64,000 nt of DNA from Aureibaculum algae (GTDB taxonomy: Bacteria; Bacteroidota; Bacteroidia; Flavobacteriales; Flavobacteriaceae): positions 4,486,001 through 4,550,000 of the forward strand of contig NZ_CP040749.1 in assembly GCF_006065315.1 (NCBI RefSeq), in the 5' to 3' direction. Below, one piece after another: positions 8,062 to 16,597 of the stretch (position 1 is the first letter of the stretch; each line of letters begins with the position of its first letter). Both the position numbers and the translations under genes were made by a program. The notes under the pieces were generated by a model. That model was not told the origin of the DNA. It searched no databases and saw only the letters and a program-made list of their open reading frames with translations.

Positions 8062-9800
8062 TGAAAAAATTATTTTTTATACTACCAGTACTATTAATTG
8101 TGGTTGGTTGTTCTAAATCACAACCTATAGACAATGAAGAACTAGATCATTTTATATCAAAACTTGACGATAAATCATTGGAAGAGATTAAAGAAGAAAT
8201 GAATAGCAATGTCAAACAATTTGAATCTTTTTCAAAATTCTTTGAAAGTACATTTTCCAATGATATAGAAATAATTAATAAGGAAGATGAAAAATATGAA
8301 GAAGAATTTAAAATAGATACCTCAGGTTTTGGAAAAGCTCTTCACCAATTTAATGATGTTGTTTTTGTGCAAACTTATGAAGATTATGAAAGCCAGTTAG
8401 AATTTTCAAAAAACAACTCAGATTCTTCTAAACCAATGAACCTAGGAGAAGGTGTGTCTCAAATATTTATACCAAATAAAATCTACTATCATGATGGCGA
8501 GGTACGCACGGATAGTATATCAAACTATGACGTAGATTTTACTTTTGATGAAAGCTGGGGAAAAACAAAACCAATTGATAGTATTGATATTACTTATAAA
8601 GTAACTTATGTAAAAGATTATGATGTTGTTGAAATCTCTGTAGACAATCCAACTGCCAGTTATAACGGTGGAGAAATTAGCTTGGTTAAAGCAGAGGGTA
8701 ATTATATTTATTTTACAATGAGCGATACACTTCCGGCACCTGTTAGAATACAAGGTTATAACAAAGAAGGTAAGGTTTTAGATAGAAGTGGTTATTCTAA
8801 CAATGGCGTGGCTCCCGGTGAAATGGAAAGTGTATTTACTGAAATGTTAAGCTACTTAAAAAAGTTACAAGAAAAATTAAACGATGATGACTTTGAAAAT
8901 ACGGCTGAATTTCAAGAATATTTGAAAGACAACTTATCCAACTTAGAATTCTTTAATGACAATGATGGCATTTTTCACAGACAGTACTATTATCATGGAA
9001 ATGTAAAATCCTTAAAGTTATATTTCGAAAAAGATTCTGAAAATAGGGAAATTATATTCACTGCACGAAACTATAAGCCTTTTAAAGACAGTGATGATTT
9101 AATTGCAATGGAAACTGAAGATGCAACTGTACTTTTAAATAACAAAGGTGAACAAGTAATTACATTAAATGGATTTGATGGTTTAGAAAATATAGGTGGT
9201 AATTTTTATGAAGATTATAATCATTTTTATTATTTAAACAGGACTGAAAAACAATTAGACACATTATTAGTTTATGATATAAAAGCTCTGAGCAATGGTC
9301 TTATTGGGATACTACCAGAACAAGAAAACGAACATTATACACTTGTTACTTCCAACAACATACCAATTGGATCTAATTCATATTGGCTTCTTCAAGAAGT
9401 TGGAAATATAGTATTTGGAATTACTATTGATGATAAACATTTCATATTAGATGAGAATGCTAATGCAATGCTATTACCAGGTGTTACTAAAGTTTATGAT
9501 AAACAATCTGATGATAGAATAATGGTTAGCAATACTGACAGGAAAATAGGATTTATGAATAGTAAAGGTAAACTAGTAATTCCATTTAAATATGATGATG
9601 CCAAAGATTTTGAAGATGGATTAACAGCAGTAAAATTTAATGGTACCTATAAACTGATTGATGTAAATGCGAAAGTATTAGTAGATACAGAAGAAGATTA
9701 TATCAATTTTTTTGGTGAAGATGATAACAAAAAGAGAATCTATAAATTTGATTATGGTAAAAAAAGCTATAATTATAAAGGAGAGTTGATTGAAAAATAA
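8061..9800 (+). CDS. WG-repeat lipoprotein
   Basis: The signal peptide ends in LLIVVGC (Cys17), giving a lipoprotein of 579 residues. The N-terminal 130 residues are acidic and helical. The C-terminal 250 residues carry WG-like units: DDATVLLNNKGEQVITLNGF, DRKIGFMNSKGKLVIPFKYD and DGLTAVKFNGTYKLIDVNAK, each of the form xxGx(h)xxxGxxVI.xxYD.xxxF. Such repeats usually form beta-propeller-like or elongated surfaces that bind partners. It overlaps both neighbours by one base (TAATG at each end), so it is translated from the same message. The binding partner is unknown. Confidence 0.8.
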   Translation: MKKLFFILPVLLIVVGCSKSQPIDNEELDHFISKLDDKSLEEIKEEMNSNVKQFESFSKFFESTFSNDIEIINKEDEKYEEEFKIDTSGFGKALHQFNDVVFVQTYEDYESQLEFSKNNSDSSKPMNLGEGVSQIFIPNKIYYHDGEVRTDSISNYDVDFTFDESWGKTKPIDSIDITYKVTYVKDYDVVEISVDNPTASYNGGEISLVKAEGNYIYFTMSDTLPAPVRIQGYNKEGKVLDRSGYSNNGVAPGEMESVFTEMLSYLKKLQEKLNDDDFENTAEFQEYLKDNLSNLEFFNDNDGIFHRQYYYHGNVKSLKLYFEKDSENREIIFTARNYKPFKDSDDLIAMETEDATVLLNNKGEQVITLNGFDGLENIGGNFYEDYNHFYYLNRTEKQLDTLLVYDIKALSNGLIGILPEQENEHYTLVTSNNIPIGSNSYWLLQEVGNIVFGITIDDKHFILDENANAMLLPGVTKVYDKQSDDRIMVSNTDRKIGFMNSKGKLVIPFKYDDAKDFEDGLTAVKFNGTYKLIDVNAKVLVDTEEDYINFFGEDDNKKRIYKFDYGKKSYNYKGELIEK

Positions 9801-10231
9801 TGAAACCTAAAATTTTAAAGACTGTTCTTATTACTCTAATTTTCGCACTTTTACTGTTAACAATGGTGCTAAACAAAATGCCTTTTTGGACTATTGGTTT
9901 ACTTTCGTTTATTATCTCCCTAGTAATAGGGAGTTATATATTATCACCCTTTTCAAATGGAAAGAACCAAATAGATACTATTGAATTTTCAGAAGACATT
10001 ACAACTGACTTTAGTTCCTTAAAAAAAATCTCCACGAAAAATCACTATTATCATAATGACGTTTTTTATATAGTGAATAATGAGCAAAAAGTAATCTCCA
10101 TACCTTTTGCTAATATCATGGAGATTAAACACACTCTATCTAAAGAAAACAATAGACGAATTTGGAAATTAATTGCACTGCACAACAATGAACAAGTTGA
10201 ATTTAAATTCAGACACAACTTCACTTTATAG
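9800..10231 (+). CDS. Small membrane protein, probably truncated by an amber codon
   Basis: Two N-terminal membrane helices (VLITLIFALLLLTMVL and WTIGLLSFIISLVIGSYIL) precede a PH-like soluble domain with VFYIVNNEQKVISIPF and IWKLIALHNNEQVEFKFRHN. The frame stops at TAG (10229-10231) in the middle of what reads as the final strand-helix unit; the same frame continues for 28 more sensible codons to a TGA at 10316. The plan resembles the genes at 2123 and 3391. I infer a nonsense mutation that removes the last helix; the shortened protein may or may not fold. Confidence 0.65.
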   Translation: MKPKILKTVLITLIFALLLLTMVLNKMPFWTIGLLSFIISLVIGSYILSPFSNGKNQIDTIEFSEDITTDFSSLKKISTKNHYYHNDVFYIVNNEQKVISIPFANIMEIKHTLSKENNRRIWKLIALHNNEQVEFKFRHNFTL

Positions 10232-10318
10232 AATAGAAATTTCACTCAATTTCTGTCTGAATTAAAACAGAAAAATCCCAATACCAACATAGGGAAATTT
10301 AATCTTTTTACGATGTGA
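10232..10318 (+). pseudogene. In-frame tail beyond the amber codon of the gene at 9800
   Basis: Directly after the TAG at 10229 the same frame continues as NRNFTQFLSELKQKNPNTN and on to TGA at 10316-10318. A terminal helix of the type FLxELKxKNPN is a natural ending for a PH-like domain, so this stretch was probably part of the gene before a single-base change. Confidence 0.5.
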
Positions 10319-10500
10319 AATATTCAAAAGTATGCGAATATTGTTTACATCAACCCAAATATAGATTCACCCCTTTTTATAGCGTTACTATACCCTACAT
10401 TTGATTAAAAGCAATTAAAATACAAGATAAAACAGTAGTGTTTCATATACTATAAACATACCCCTTCCTGAATATTTAAAAGAGGTAAATCATCAATAAT

Positions 10501-11175
10501 ATGGCAAATAGAAGTTATTTATACTCCCTTAATTACAACCAATGTAAACTAGAAAAAGCAATTAAAAAGACCATTTCTGGAGTGTCAGAAAGCGAGTATT
10601 ATATTCCATTAGCTTATAAAATACTGATCAGTCAAGAAACTCAAATGTGCAATTCCATTATATGGGATAACAAACAAAAAATAGCCTTAACAGGTAATTT
10701 AGAAAAAGGAAAAAGTAAATTATTTGATTTTTTAGAAACACTAAAATCTAAAAGACTATTTGATGAAAAATTACTTAATGAAAAAATTGAAAACACTAGA
10801 GTTTCACTTTCTAAGACCGAAAAATATGGACTTTTAGAACCTGGGGAAATTTTTGATTTGGAAAATGAAAATATCTACGACCAAAATACAAGACTCTATA
10901 GTAATTTAAAAAATATAGATATTGAGATTAAATCGTTCTATAAAGCTGTTTTAGAAATTGAAGAAAAGCTGACCAGCCAAAAAAATTATTTAAAAGATCT
11001 AAAAGATAATAATGACTTTGTGGGTAGAATACTCGTTAAACTATTTTCAAAAAAGAAAGTACCTGTCAAAGACAATATCCGTAAGCTTGAAAATAACATC
11101 GCATATTACCAACAAGAAAAATGGAATTTATTAGGCATTGATCAATGGAAAGATCATTTATATTATAATTTTTAA
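10501..11175 (+). CDS. Hypothetical protein with MANRSYLY start and coiled-coil middle
   Basis: The 224-residue protein opens MANRSYLYSLNYNQ, like MGNRAYLSIQ at 1263, but is otherwise different. Residues of about 90-200 are strongly helical and charged (DEKLLNEKIENTRVSLSKTEK, then LKNIDIEIKSFYKAVLEIEEKL), consistent with a coiled coil. The C-terminal IDQWKDHLYYNF is rich in aromatic residues. There is no signal peptide and no membrane segment, so it is probably cytoplasmic. The start is an ATG preceded by a purine-rich AAGAGGT about 10 bases upstream. No function is recognised. Confidence 0.7.
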   Translation: MANRSYLYSLNYNQCKLEKAIKKTISGVSESEYYIPLAYKILISQETQMCNSIIWDNKQKIALTGNLEKGKSKLFDFLETLKSKRLFDEKLLNEKIENTRVSLSKTEKYGLLEPGEIFDLENENIYDQNTRLYSNLKNIDIEIKSFYKAVLEIEEKLTSQKNYLKDLKDNNDFVGRILVKLFSKKKVPVKDNIRKLENNIAYYQQEKWNLLGIDQWKDHLYYNF

Positions 11176-11195
11176 TAAGACCTACTTTATAATAA

Positions 11196-11333
11196 GGAAA
11201 TTATCATTTTTTAATAGGAGGTAAAAGCTCTGATAATAATTCAATACATAGCGTATTTAATTACAGAAATGGTTATCACTTTAGAAGTGTAATAAAATTT
11301 GATCGTCTATGTAATGACGTTATTTACTTCTAA
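11196..11333 (+). pseudogene. Short remnant of a coding sequence
   Basis: An open frame between TAA at 11193 and TAA at 11331 has no start codon but reads as plausible protein: it begins GNYHFLIGGKSSDNN and ends VIKFDRLCNDVIYF. It lies just behind the gene at 10501 and before another broken gene. I interpret it as the surviving C-terminal end of a deleted gene; the evidence is residue composition only. Confidence 0.35.
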
Positions 11334-11420
11334 AATAAAGTAATAGAAATTATAAAAATATAACACGAATAGATGGCTCGGTTATAATTACAAGGCCATC
11401 TAATTCTTTAGGCACATAGT

Positions 11421-11882
11421 ATGAAAAATAAACGGAAAGCAATATTTTATTAATTACACTACTAACAATAAATTTAGTTTTTTACATATGGACAAACAGC
11501 ATAGAGAACGAAACTAAAAATTACGACAACTACGATTTTGAAATTGGTCGCTTTTTTCAACAGTCTAATACTAGACTGACTTATTCATTAGAAATAGCAA
11601 CAAAAATTATATTCCGTTCAATCCGATTTACGGTGGTTTGCTGCTATAAACTTTTATGCTAACAACAGTAAAAAAAGCATTAGAATAGAACAGGTAAAAA
11701 CTAAATATTCTGCCTTAAAATCGCAAAACGATGCTATATCTTTTAGAGAATCCTTTTATACTAACCTTACTAAACTAAGAGAAAAGTACTTTAAAAGTTA
11801 TTCTTATAAAATACGTGAGTATAAATGGTTTGAACTTACACCTCTTTACGGATTGGTCTTATTATTTATGTTTAAACGTTAA
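11421..11882 (+). pseudogene. Frameshifted gene for a small membrane-anchored protein
   Basis: An ATG at 11421 starts MKNKRK, then the coding signal moves to another frame for a membrane segment (NILLITLLTINLVFYIWTNS) and an acidic stretch to about 11600, and moves back to the original frame for KLYSVQSDLRWFAAINFY and onward to LTPLYGLVLLFMFKR, TAA at 11880. Two compensating frameshifts (near 11440 and near 11600) are needed to read about 150 residues. The original would have one membrane helix at each end. This is either a pseudogene or two sequencing errors. Confidence 0.55.
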
Positions 11883-12205
11883 ATTTAAATTCCTTTATTA
11901 ATTTAAAAAACGATGAATACTAAAATCCTATAAAATTTTGATCCAAAAATGCTTTGGATGTTTTCGTCTCCATTTCTCTCCAAACCAGTTTCCAATTACT
12001 AAATTTATATACTTCTTTAAAACAAAAACATTCTAATTTATACGAGCCCATTCATTAAAAAATATTATAATTTAGTAAAACAGTTTTATAATCGCAAAAA
12101 AGCATCAGACAAAGGATAATTTCATGTAATTCAAATACTTATTTGTGTATTACTTTGAAAACAGAAATTTAAACATGTATAAAAAAAATTAACAAATTAA
12201 ATAAG
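11883..12205 (+). other. AT-rich intergenic stretch without recognised feature
   Basis: This 323-base stretch separates the broken gene at 11421 from the phosphoesterase gene. I see no open frame with protein-like sequence that I trust on either strand, no clear TAnnTTTG promoter and no strong inverted repeat. It probably contains the promoter of the next gene. Confidence 0.4.
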
Positions 12206-13213
12206 GTGGAGAGACGCAAATTTATAAATCAATTAGGCTTAGGAGCAGCAGCTTCCTTAGTACCTACAACCCTATTATCATTTACACCATCAATCAAAAA
12301 TAACACAACCAATAAAACTTTAAATTTTGGTATTGTTACTGATGTGCATAAAGATTTAATGCCAGATGCCAACCAACGTTTAGAAACATTTATTCATCAA
12401 GCACAAGAACGAAATGTAGATTTCATTATTCAGATGGGAGACTTCTGTATGGTTGAGTCTAAAAATAAAGACTTTTTAAAAATTTGGGAGCAGTTTAAAG
12501 GACCTAAATATCATATTTTGGGAAATCATGATATGGATAAAAACTCTAAAGAAGAGATCTTAGATTTCTGGGGAATGCCAAAAACCTATTATTCCTATGA
12601 TTTCGGAAGCTATCATTTTGTTGTGTTAGATGCCAATTTCTTGTATGAAGACGGAAAATTTACAGATTACAAAAATGCTAATTTTTATGTGAATGATAGT
12701 GTTAGAACATATATTGACAATGAACAAATTGAATGGTTTACATCAGATTTAGAAGCTACCGATTTACCAACTATTGTGTTTTCTCATCAAAGTTTATGGC
12801 ACTACCAATGGGGTGTAAAAAACCGACTAACACTTCAAAAAATAATGGAAAAACAAAAAGATAAAATAATTTGTTGTTTAAATGGCCATAATCATTTAGA
12901 CTATCACCATCATCAAAACGGTATCGATTATGTTGAAATAAACAGTATGTCTTACCAATGGATGTCTGATAAATACAGTAGTACAGATCGTTTTTCAGAA
13001 GAATTATATAAAAAATATGGAAACCTACATCACATAGCAGGTTATAAAGACCCATTATATGCCTTTGCTAGCTTAAATTCAAAAGGAACTATGCAAATAG
13101 AAGGTGTAAAAAGCGAATGGATTTCTCCTTCTCCATACAAAATGGGTATGCCCAAAGGCATTGACGGAATGGTTTATTCTGCAGAAATTTCTGACTATCA
13201 ACTTAAGTTTTAA
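12206..13213 (+). CDS. Tat-exported metallophosphoesterase
   Basis: This 335-residue protein belongs to the calcineurin-like phosphoesterase family. The start is GTG, giving MERRKFINQLGLGAAAS, a twin-arginine signal; export folded to the periplasm is expected. Metal-binding motifs are in order: DVHKD (near 46), GDFCM (near 79), GNHDMD (near 106), FSHQS (near 197) and GHNHLDYHHH (near 232), the last being the GHxH box. The fold binds two metals and hydrolyses phosphomono- or diesters; the substrate cannot be told from sequence. It appears to be monocistronic and is followed by a terminator-like repeat. Confidence 0.85.
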   Translation: MERRKFINQLGLGAAASLVPTTLLSFTPSIKNNTTNKTLNFGIVTDVHKDLMPDANQRLETFIHQAQERNVDFIIQMGDFCMVESKNKDFLKIWEQFKGPKYHILGNHDMDKNSKEEILDFWGMPKTYYSYDFGSYHFVVLDANFLYEDGKFTDYKNANFYVNDSVRTYIDNEQIEWFTSDLEATDLPTIVFSHQSLWHYQWGVKNRLTLQKIMEKQKDKIICCLNGHNHLDYHHHQNGIDYVEINSMSYQWMSDKYSSTDRFSEELYKKYGNLHHIAGYKDPLYAFASLNSKGTMQIEGVKSEWISPSPYKMGMPKGIDGMVYSAEISDYQLKF

Positions 13214-13262
13214 AAAATCAATATAAATATGCAGTTGAAATAATATATACGACATACCTCCA

Positions 13263-13326
13263 CAAAACAAAAAAGCATCCAGATTTGGGAAGCTTTTCAT
13301 CAACTAACATACGTTAGAGTGGTTTC
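13263..13326 (-). terminator. Terminator-like element, second copy of the tRNA-Asp terminator
   Basis: Read on the minus strand, GCTTCCC-AAATC-(T)GGATGC followed by TTTTTTG is a rho-independent hairpin. It lies behind the minus-strand beta-lactamase-family gene and also faces the plus-strand phosphoesterase gene. The stretch, including an adjacent CTAAC...GTTAG stem with a different loop, matches 14881-14945 almost base for base. Confidence 0.7.
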
Positions 13327-13399
13327 ATCTGTAATATTATTAAATCAAATTTTAAAATCGGTTTTGGAAGGCTAGAGCACTCGAGTAACCTAGATTATC

Positions 13400-14593
13400 T
13401 TAAGAATGAAAATTTTCAATAATAATTTTCTTTACTTTTTTGTTCAATGATGCAATAGAGTTATAACTGGTGTGTTCTAAAATAATAACTACCAAATCGT
13501 CTTTCTGATATTGCGTAAGCCCCGTTCTAAAACCATTCCATTTACCGTAATGATAAATAGTGTTTTGGTCTTTGGTATTAATCCGCAAACCGAAACCGTA
13601 TGGAATTTCTTTTCCGTAGATCGTTTCTCCTTTAGAATACATAAGGCTCAAAGATTCTTTTGAAAGTAGTTTTCCGCTATTTAGTCCAAGTGTCCACTTC
13701 AACAAATCTTTACTAGAGGAATACACATTTTTATCACCTACAATGGCATCATTAACTGTAGTATTAATTTTTAGATGCCTATAACCTCTTTGCAATCTAT
13801 ATCCGTCCAAATGGTTTTCAATGCTATTTTCGTTTTCAGAACTAAGAACAAAAGAATCTTTCATATCTAGCGGATCAAAAATATTCTTTTTCATAAAGTT
13901 ACTAAAACTAGTACCTGAAACTTTCTCAACTATAGATGCCAATACAAAATAACCCGTATTAGAATAATCAAATCTTCGCCCTGGTTTAAAATATCGTTGT
14001 GCTTTACTAGATTCGAGCAACGCCATCATTTCACTGTTCGTCGGTGCTTTTTCTTGTTTCCATTCATGCTCTGCAACCCAAAAATATCTCGGCAACCCAG
14101 AAGTATGATTTAGTAGGTTTTTAATAGTTATATTTTCATAAGGGAAGTGCGGAAAATACTTATTTACTGTATCAGTAAGTTGAATTTGATTCCGCTCGTA
14201 TAATAACATAATAGCGGCTGCAGTGAATTGTTTACTTACTGAGGCCAATTGAAATACAGACGTTTCATTTAAGGGCTCTTTCTTTTTAAAATCTGCATAA
14301 CCCACATAATTATCATATAGTATTTTCCCATGCTTTGCGACTAATAATGATCCGTGAAAATCTTGTTTTTTATTAATACGCTGTAACAAAGAGTCTAATT
14401 TATGGCTCACTTTTTTCGTTTCCACCTGAGGATACTGCTCTATTAAAATGGGATTTTCCTCTTCGGTTTGAGTCGCTAATGTTACTAACGGCTCAATTGT
14501 TTCTTTCTTGGTAGATTCAGGCTTAGCAACCAACATAAAGCTGCTCAAAACAACTATTAGTGCTATCAATGTAACTGGAATATATTTTTTCAA
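13400..14593 (-). CDS. Serine beta-lactamase-family hydrolase
   Basis: This 397-residue protein belongs to the class C beta-lactamase/penicillin-binding-protein-like serine hydrolases. An N-terminal membrane anchor or signal (YIPVTLIALIVVLSSFMLV) is followed by a linker and the catalytic domain. The nucleophile motif SxxK is seen in LASVSKQFTAAA, the YxN motif in YSNTGY, and the third motif as HYGKWNG in place of KTG. Many such proteins are esterases or D-amino-peptidases rather than antibiotic hydrolases. The gene stands alone and is bracketed by two copies of one terminator sequence. Confidence 0.85.
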   Translation of the reverse strand: MKKYIPVTLIALIVVLSSFMLVAKPESTKKETIEPLVTLATQTEEENPILIEQYPQVETKKVSHKLDSLLQRINKKQDFHGSLLVAKHGKILYDNYVGYADFKKKEPLNETSVFQLASVSKQFTAAAIMLLYERNQIQLTDTVNKYFPHFPYENITIKNLLNHTSGLPRYFWVAEHEWKQEKAPTNSEMMALLESSKAQRYFKPGRRFDYSNTGYFVLASIVEKVSGTSFSNFMKKNIFDPLDMKDSFVLSSENENSIENHLDGYRLQRGYRHLKINTTVNDAIVGDKNVYSSSKDLLKWTLGLNSGKLLSKESLSLMYSKGETIYGKEIPYGFGLRINTKDQNTIYHYGKWNGFRTGLTQYQKDDLVVIILEHTSYNSIASLNKKVKKIIIENFHS

Positions 14594-14880
14594 TGTGATT
14601 ATGTTTACGGGTGCAAATTAACAATCACCTTAGATTTTCAAAAAGGTTTAGTGCCTATAACGTAAATTTTAAGGTTTTATGATAGTGTTTATTAAATTCC
14701 AACAAAATTTAACACTTCAATACAACCAAGTAATAGAAAATTTCGAAAAATAATAGAGCCTAATCTGAATAAATACAACAATTGAACATCATATGTCCAA
14801 ACCTTTATTAAAAGATGTTTTATTAAAAATTGTAATACTATTGAATATAATACAGAAATAAATAGGAAGAAAAATGCTTA

Positions 14881-14965
14881 TAAAACAAAAAAGCATCCCG
14901 ATTTGGGAAGCTTTTCATCGACTAACTTATTCAGTTAGAGTAGTTTTATATGTAAACTACTAAAA
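14881..14965 (-). terminator. tRNA-Asp terminator and adjoining hairpins
   Basis: Behind the tRNA on the minus strand come three stems: AGTAGTTT/AAACTACT, CTAAC/GTTAG, and the GC-rich GCTTCCC..GGGATGC followed by six T. The last is a good rho-independent terminator. The two distal stems recur at 13263-13326. The rest of the 14594-15009 gap holds no gene; the minus-strand hydrolase promoter must lie at its left end. Confidence 0.75.
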
Positions 14966-15009
14966 ACAACACAACATCGTTAAAATTTCTCGAACTTTAG
15001 AAATTTTAG

Positions 15010-15083
15010 CGGTCTGGACGGGATTCGAACCCGCGACCTCCGCCGTGACAGGGCGGCATTCTAACCAGCTGAACTACCAGACC
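15010..15083 (-). tRNA. tRNA-Asp (GUC)
   Basis: A complete 74-base cloverleaf is seen: acceptor GGTCTGG/CCAGACC, D arm with AGCTGGTTA, anticodon stem CCGCC/GGCGG with loop CTGTCAC (anticodon GTC, Asp), T arm GCGGG-TTCGAAT-CCCGT and discriminator G. The 3' CCA is not encoded. It is a single tRNA with its own promoter and terminator. Confidence 0.97.
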
Positions 15084-15100
15084 GTTGCTTAAAGCGAGTG

Positions 15101-15132
15101 CAAATATAAACGCGATTTATTTAATAGCAAAA
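15101..15132 (-). promoter_or_regulatory. Promoter of tRNA-Asp
   Basis: On the minus strand TTTTG and TATATTTG are separated by 19 bases, an almost perfect match to the Bacteroidetes sigma-factor consensus TTTG-N19-TAnnTTTG. It ends 18 bases before the tRNA 5' end. Confidence 0.8.
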
Positions 15133-15148
15133 TGTTTTTACAAATTTA

Positions 15149-16078
15149 TTATAAAAACTTTTTTCTACTGACTAAATACGTAGTAAGTACCTGTTCAAAA
15201 CCCTCATTAATATCTACTGGAACATAGTCAATTTTATATTGCATACATTTCATTTTCAGATTATTAAAATATTTTTCAACAATATCCTTATACCCTTCCT
15301 TTACTGTATCGGCATATAAGTTAATATGTTCTCCTGTTTCTACATCAACAAATCTTTTTGGAGTATTGCTAAAATCGAAATCTAGCTCCTTTTTACCGTC
15401 AAACGTATGAAACAGTACTACTTCGTGCTTATTATACTTTAAATGACGCAATGCTTCGAATAAACTCTCTTCTTCTATATCTGACTGAAACATGTCAGTA
15501 AATAAGAAAATTAAAGAGCGTCTATGAATTTTGTCTGCAATCTCATGCAATGCTGTAAATGTCTTTGTTTTGGTCTTTGCCTCTTGCTCAAGTAATAATT
15601 CGAGCTGATTCAATAACATTCGCCTATGGCGTTCACTCCCCTTAGCTGGAGCGTAATATTCATTTACATCAGAATAGACACTTAACCCATAAGCATCACG
15701 TTGACGCTTTAGAATCTCTAATAAGGCCGCTGAAGCTACCACTGAAAACCCAATTTTATTCAACTGCTCTAATCCTGAATTTTTCAATTGAGGATAATGC
15801 ATCGAAGCAGAATTATCTATGATCAACTGACATCTTAGATTTGTTTCTTCTTCGTACCTTTTTACAAATAGCTTATCCGTTTTTGCAAATAATTTCCAGT
15901 CTATATGTTTGGTACTTTCTCCTTTATTATATAAGCGATGTTCTGCAAACTCAACCGAGAACCCATGAAATGGGCTTTTATGTATACCGGTAATAAAACC
16001 TTCTACCACTTGATTAGCAAGCAGCTCTAAGTTCTTTATTCCGGTTATATTTTTTGCTTCATTAACTGACATTGACAC
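15149..16078 (-). CDS. DUF58 domain protein
   Basis: The protein has 309 residues and matches the DUF58 family, which pairs a short conserved core with a von Willebrand A-like fold. Seen near the N-terminus is GESTKHIDWKLFAKTDKLFVK, close to the family signature (xxDWxxxARxxxLxVKxYE), followed by EEETNLRCQLIIDNSASM with a DxSxS metal-site motif. Such genes usually sit beside MoxR ATPases and BatA/BatB genes, but none is next to it here. It is cytoplasmic and probably takes part in envelope or stress-related complex assembly. A strong hairpin separates it from trxA. Confidence 0.85.
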   Translation of the reverse strand: MSMSVNEAKNITGIKNLELLANQVVEGFITGIHKSPFHGFSVEFAEHRLYNKGESTKHIDWKLFAKTDKLFVKRYEEETNLRCQLIIDNSASMHYPQLKNSGLEQLNKIGFSVVASAALLEILKRQRDAYGLSVYSDVNEYYAPAKGSERHRRMLLNQLELLLEQEAKTKTKTFTALHEIADKIHRRSLIFLFTDMFQSDIEEESLFEALRHLKYNKHEVVLFHTFDGKKELDFDFSNTPKRFVDVETGEHINLYADTVKEGYKDIVEKYFNNLKMKCMQYKIDYVPVDINEGFEQVLTTYLVSRKKFL

Positions 16079-16090
16079 AAGATATAATAA

Positions 16091-16131
16091 AAAAAGGTTT
16101 GTATCCGACTACGTCTGAAACAAACCTTTTT
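16091..16131 (-). terminator. Terminator behind trxA
   Basis: AAAAAGGTTTGT and ACAAACCTTTTT form a perfect 12-base stem with a 17-base loop, with T-runs on both sides. It lies 20 bases after the trxA stop and 12 bases before the DUF58 start, so it ends the trxA message and leaves the DUF58 gene to be read by a promoter inside this spacer or by readthrough. Confidence 0.8.
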
Positions 16132-16152
16132 AAAAATTTTACTAGCTTTTCT

Positions 16153-16470
16153 TTATACTAAAGCTTCTAATTTTTCAGTGTATGTTGCTTTTGGTGCTAC
16201 ACCAACTTGTTTATCAACCACTTCACCACCTTTAAATATTAAGATAGTAGGTATATTTCTAACACCGTATTTAGCCGCAAATTCTTGATTTGCATCAACA
16301 TCAACTTTTACAACAACTGCTTTGCCTTCAAAATCGGTACTTAATTCTTCTACTGTTGGAGCTAACATTCTACAAGGGCCACACCATGCTGCCCAAAAAT
16401 CTACTAAAACAGGTTTTTCTGATTTTAATACTACATCCAAAAAGGTAGCATCTGTAACTTCTATTGCCAT
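16153..16470 (-). CDS. trxA: Thioredoxin
   Basis: This is a full-length thioredoxin of 105 residues. The active site WCGPC is in DFWAAWCGPCRMLAP (Cys30 and Cys33), and the cis-proline follows in NIPTILIF. It reduces disulfides in cytoplasmic proteins and is also the usual electron donor for PAPS reductase (CysH), which is encoded 15 kb away in the same window. It is monocistronic: TATTTTTG on the minus strand at 16507-16514 is a possible -7 element, and a strong terminator follows the gene. Confidence 0.97.
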   Translation of the reverse strand: MAIEVTDATFLDVVLKSEKPVLVDFWAAWCGPCRMLAPTVEELSTDFEGKAVVVKVDVDANQEFAAKYGVRNIPTILIFKGGEVVDKQVGVAPKATYTEKLEALV

Positions 16471-16597
16471 ATTATTTTTTTATAATTGTTATTATTTTTT
16501 ACACTACAAAAATAGTAATTATTTTACCAAATAGAATAAACTATAATTGCTTTTGCTTATGTTAGTATCTAAAATAGTTATTTACTTACAAAATAAC

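Noticed and set aside
11935..12115. Minus-strand peptide-like stretch (contains NWKLVWREMETKTSKAF)
   Set aside because: Short, without start, with stops close by, and without convincing similarity to neighbouring families.
12771..13055. 94-codon antisense frame in the phosphoesterase gene
   Set aside because: Shadow of a gene with all metal-binding motifs in place.
13400..14593. Antibiotic resistance gene
   Set aside because: The protein has the serine beta-lactamase fold motifs but HYG in place of KTG and a generic esterase-like layout; resistance cannot be claimed.
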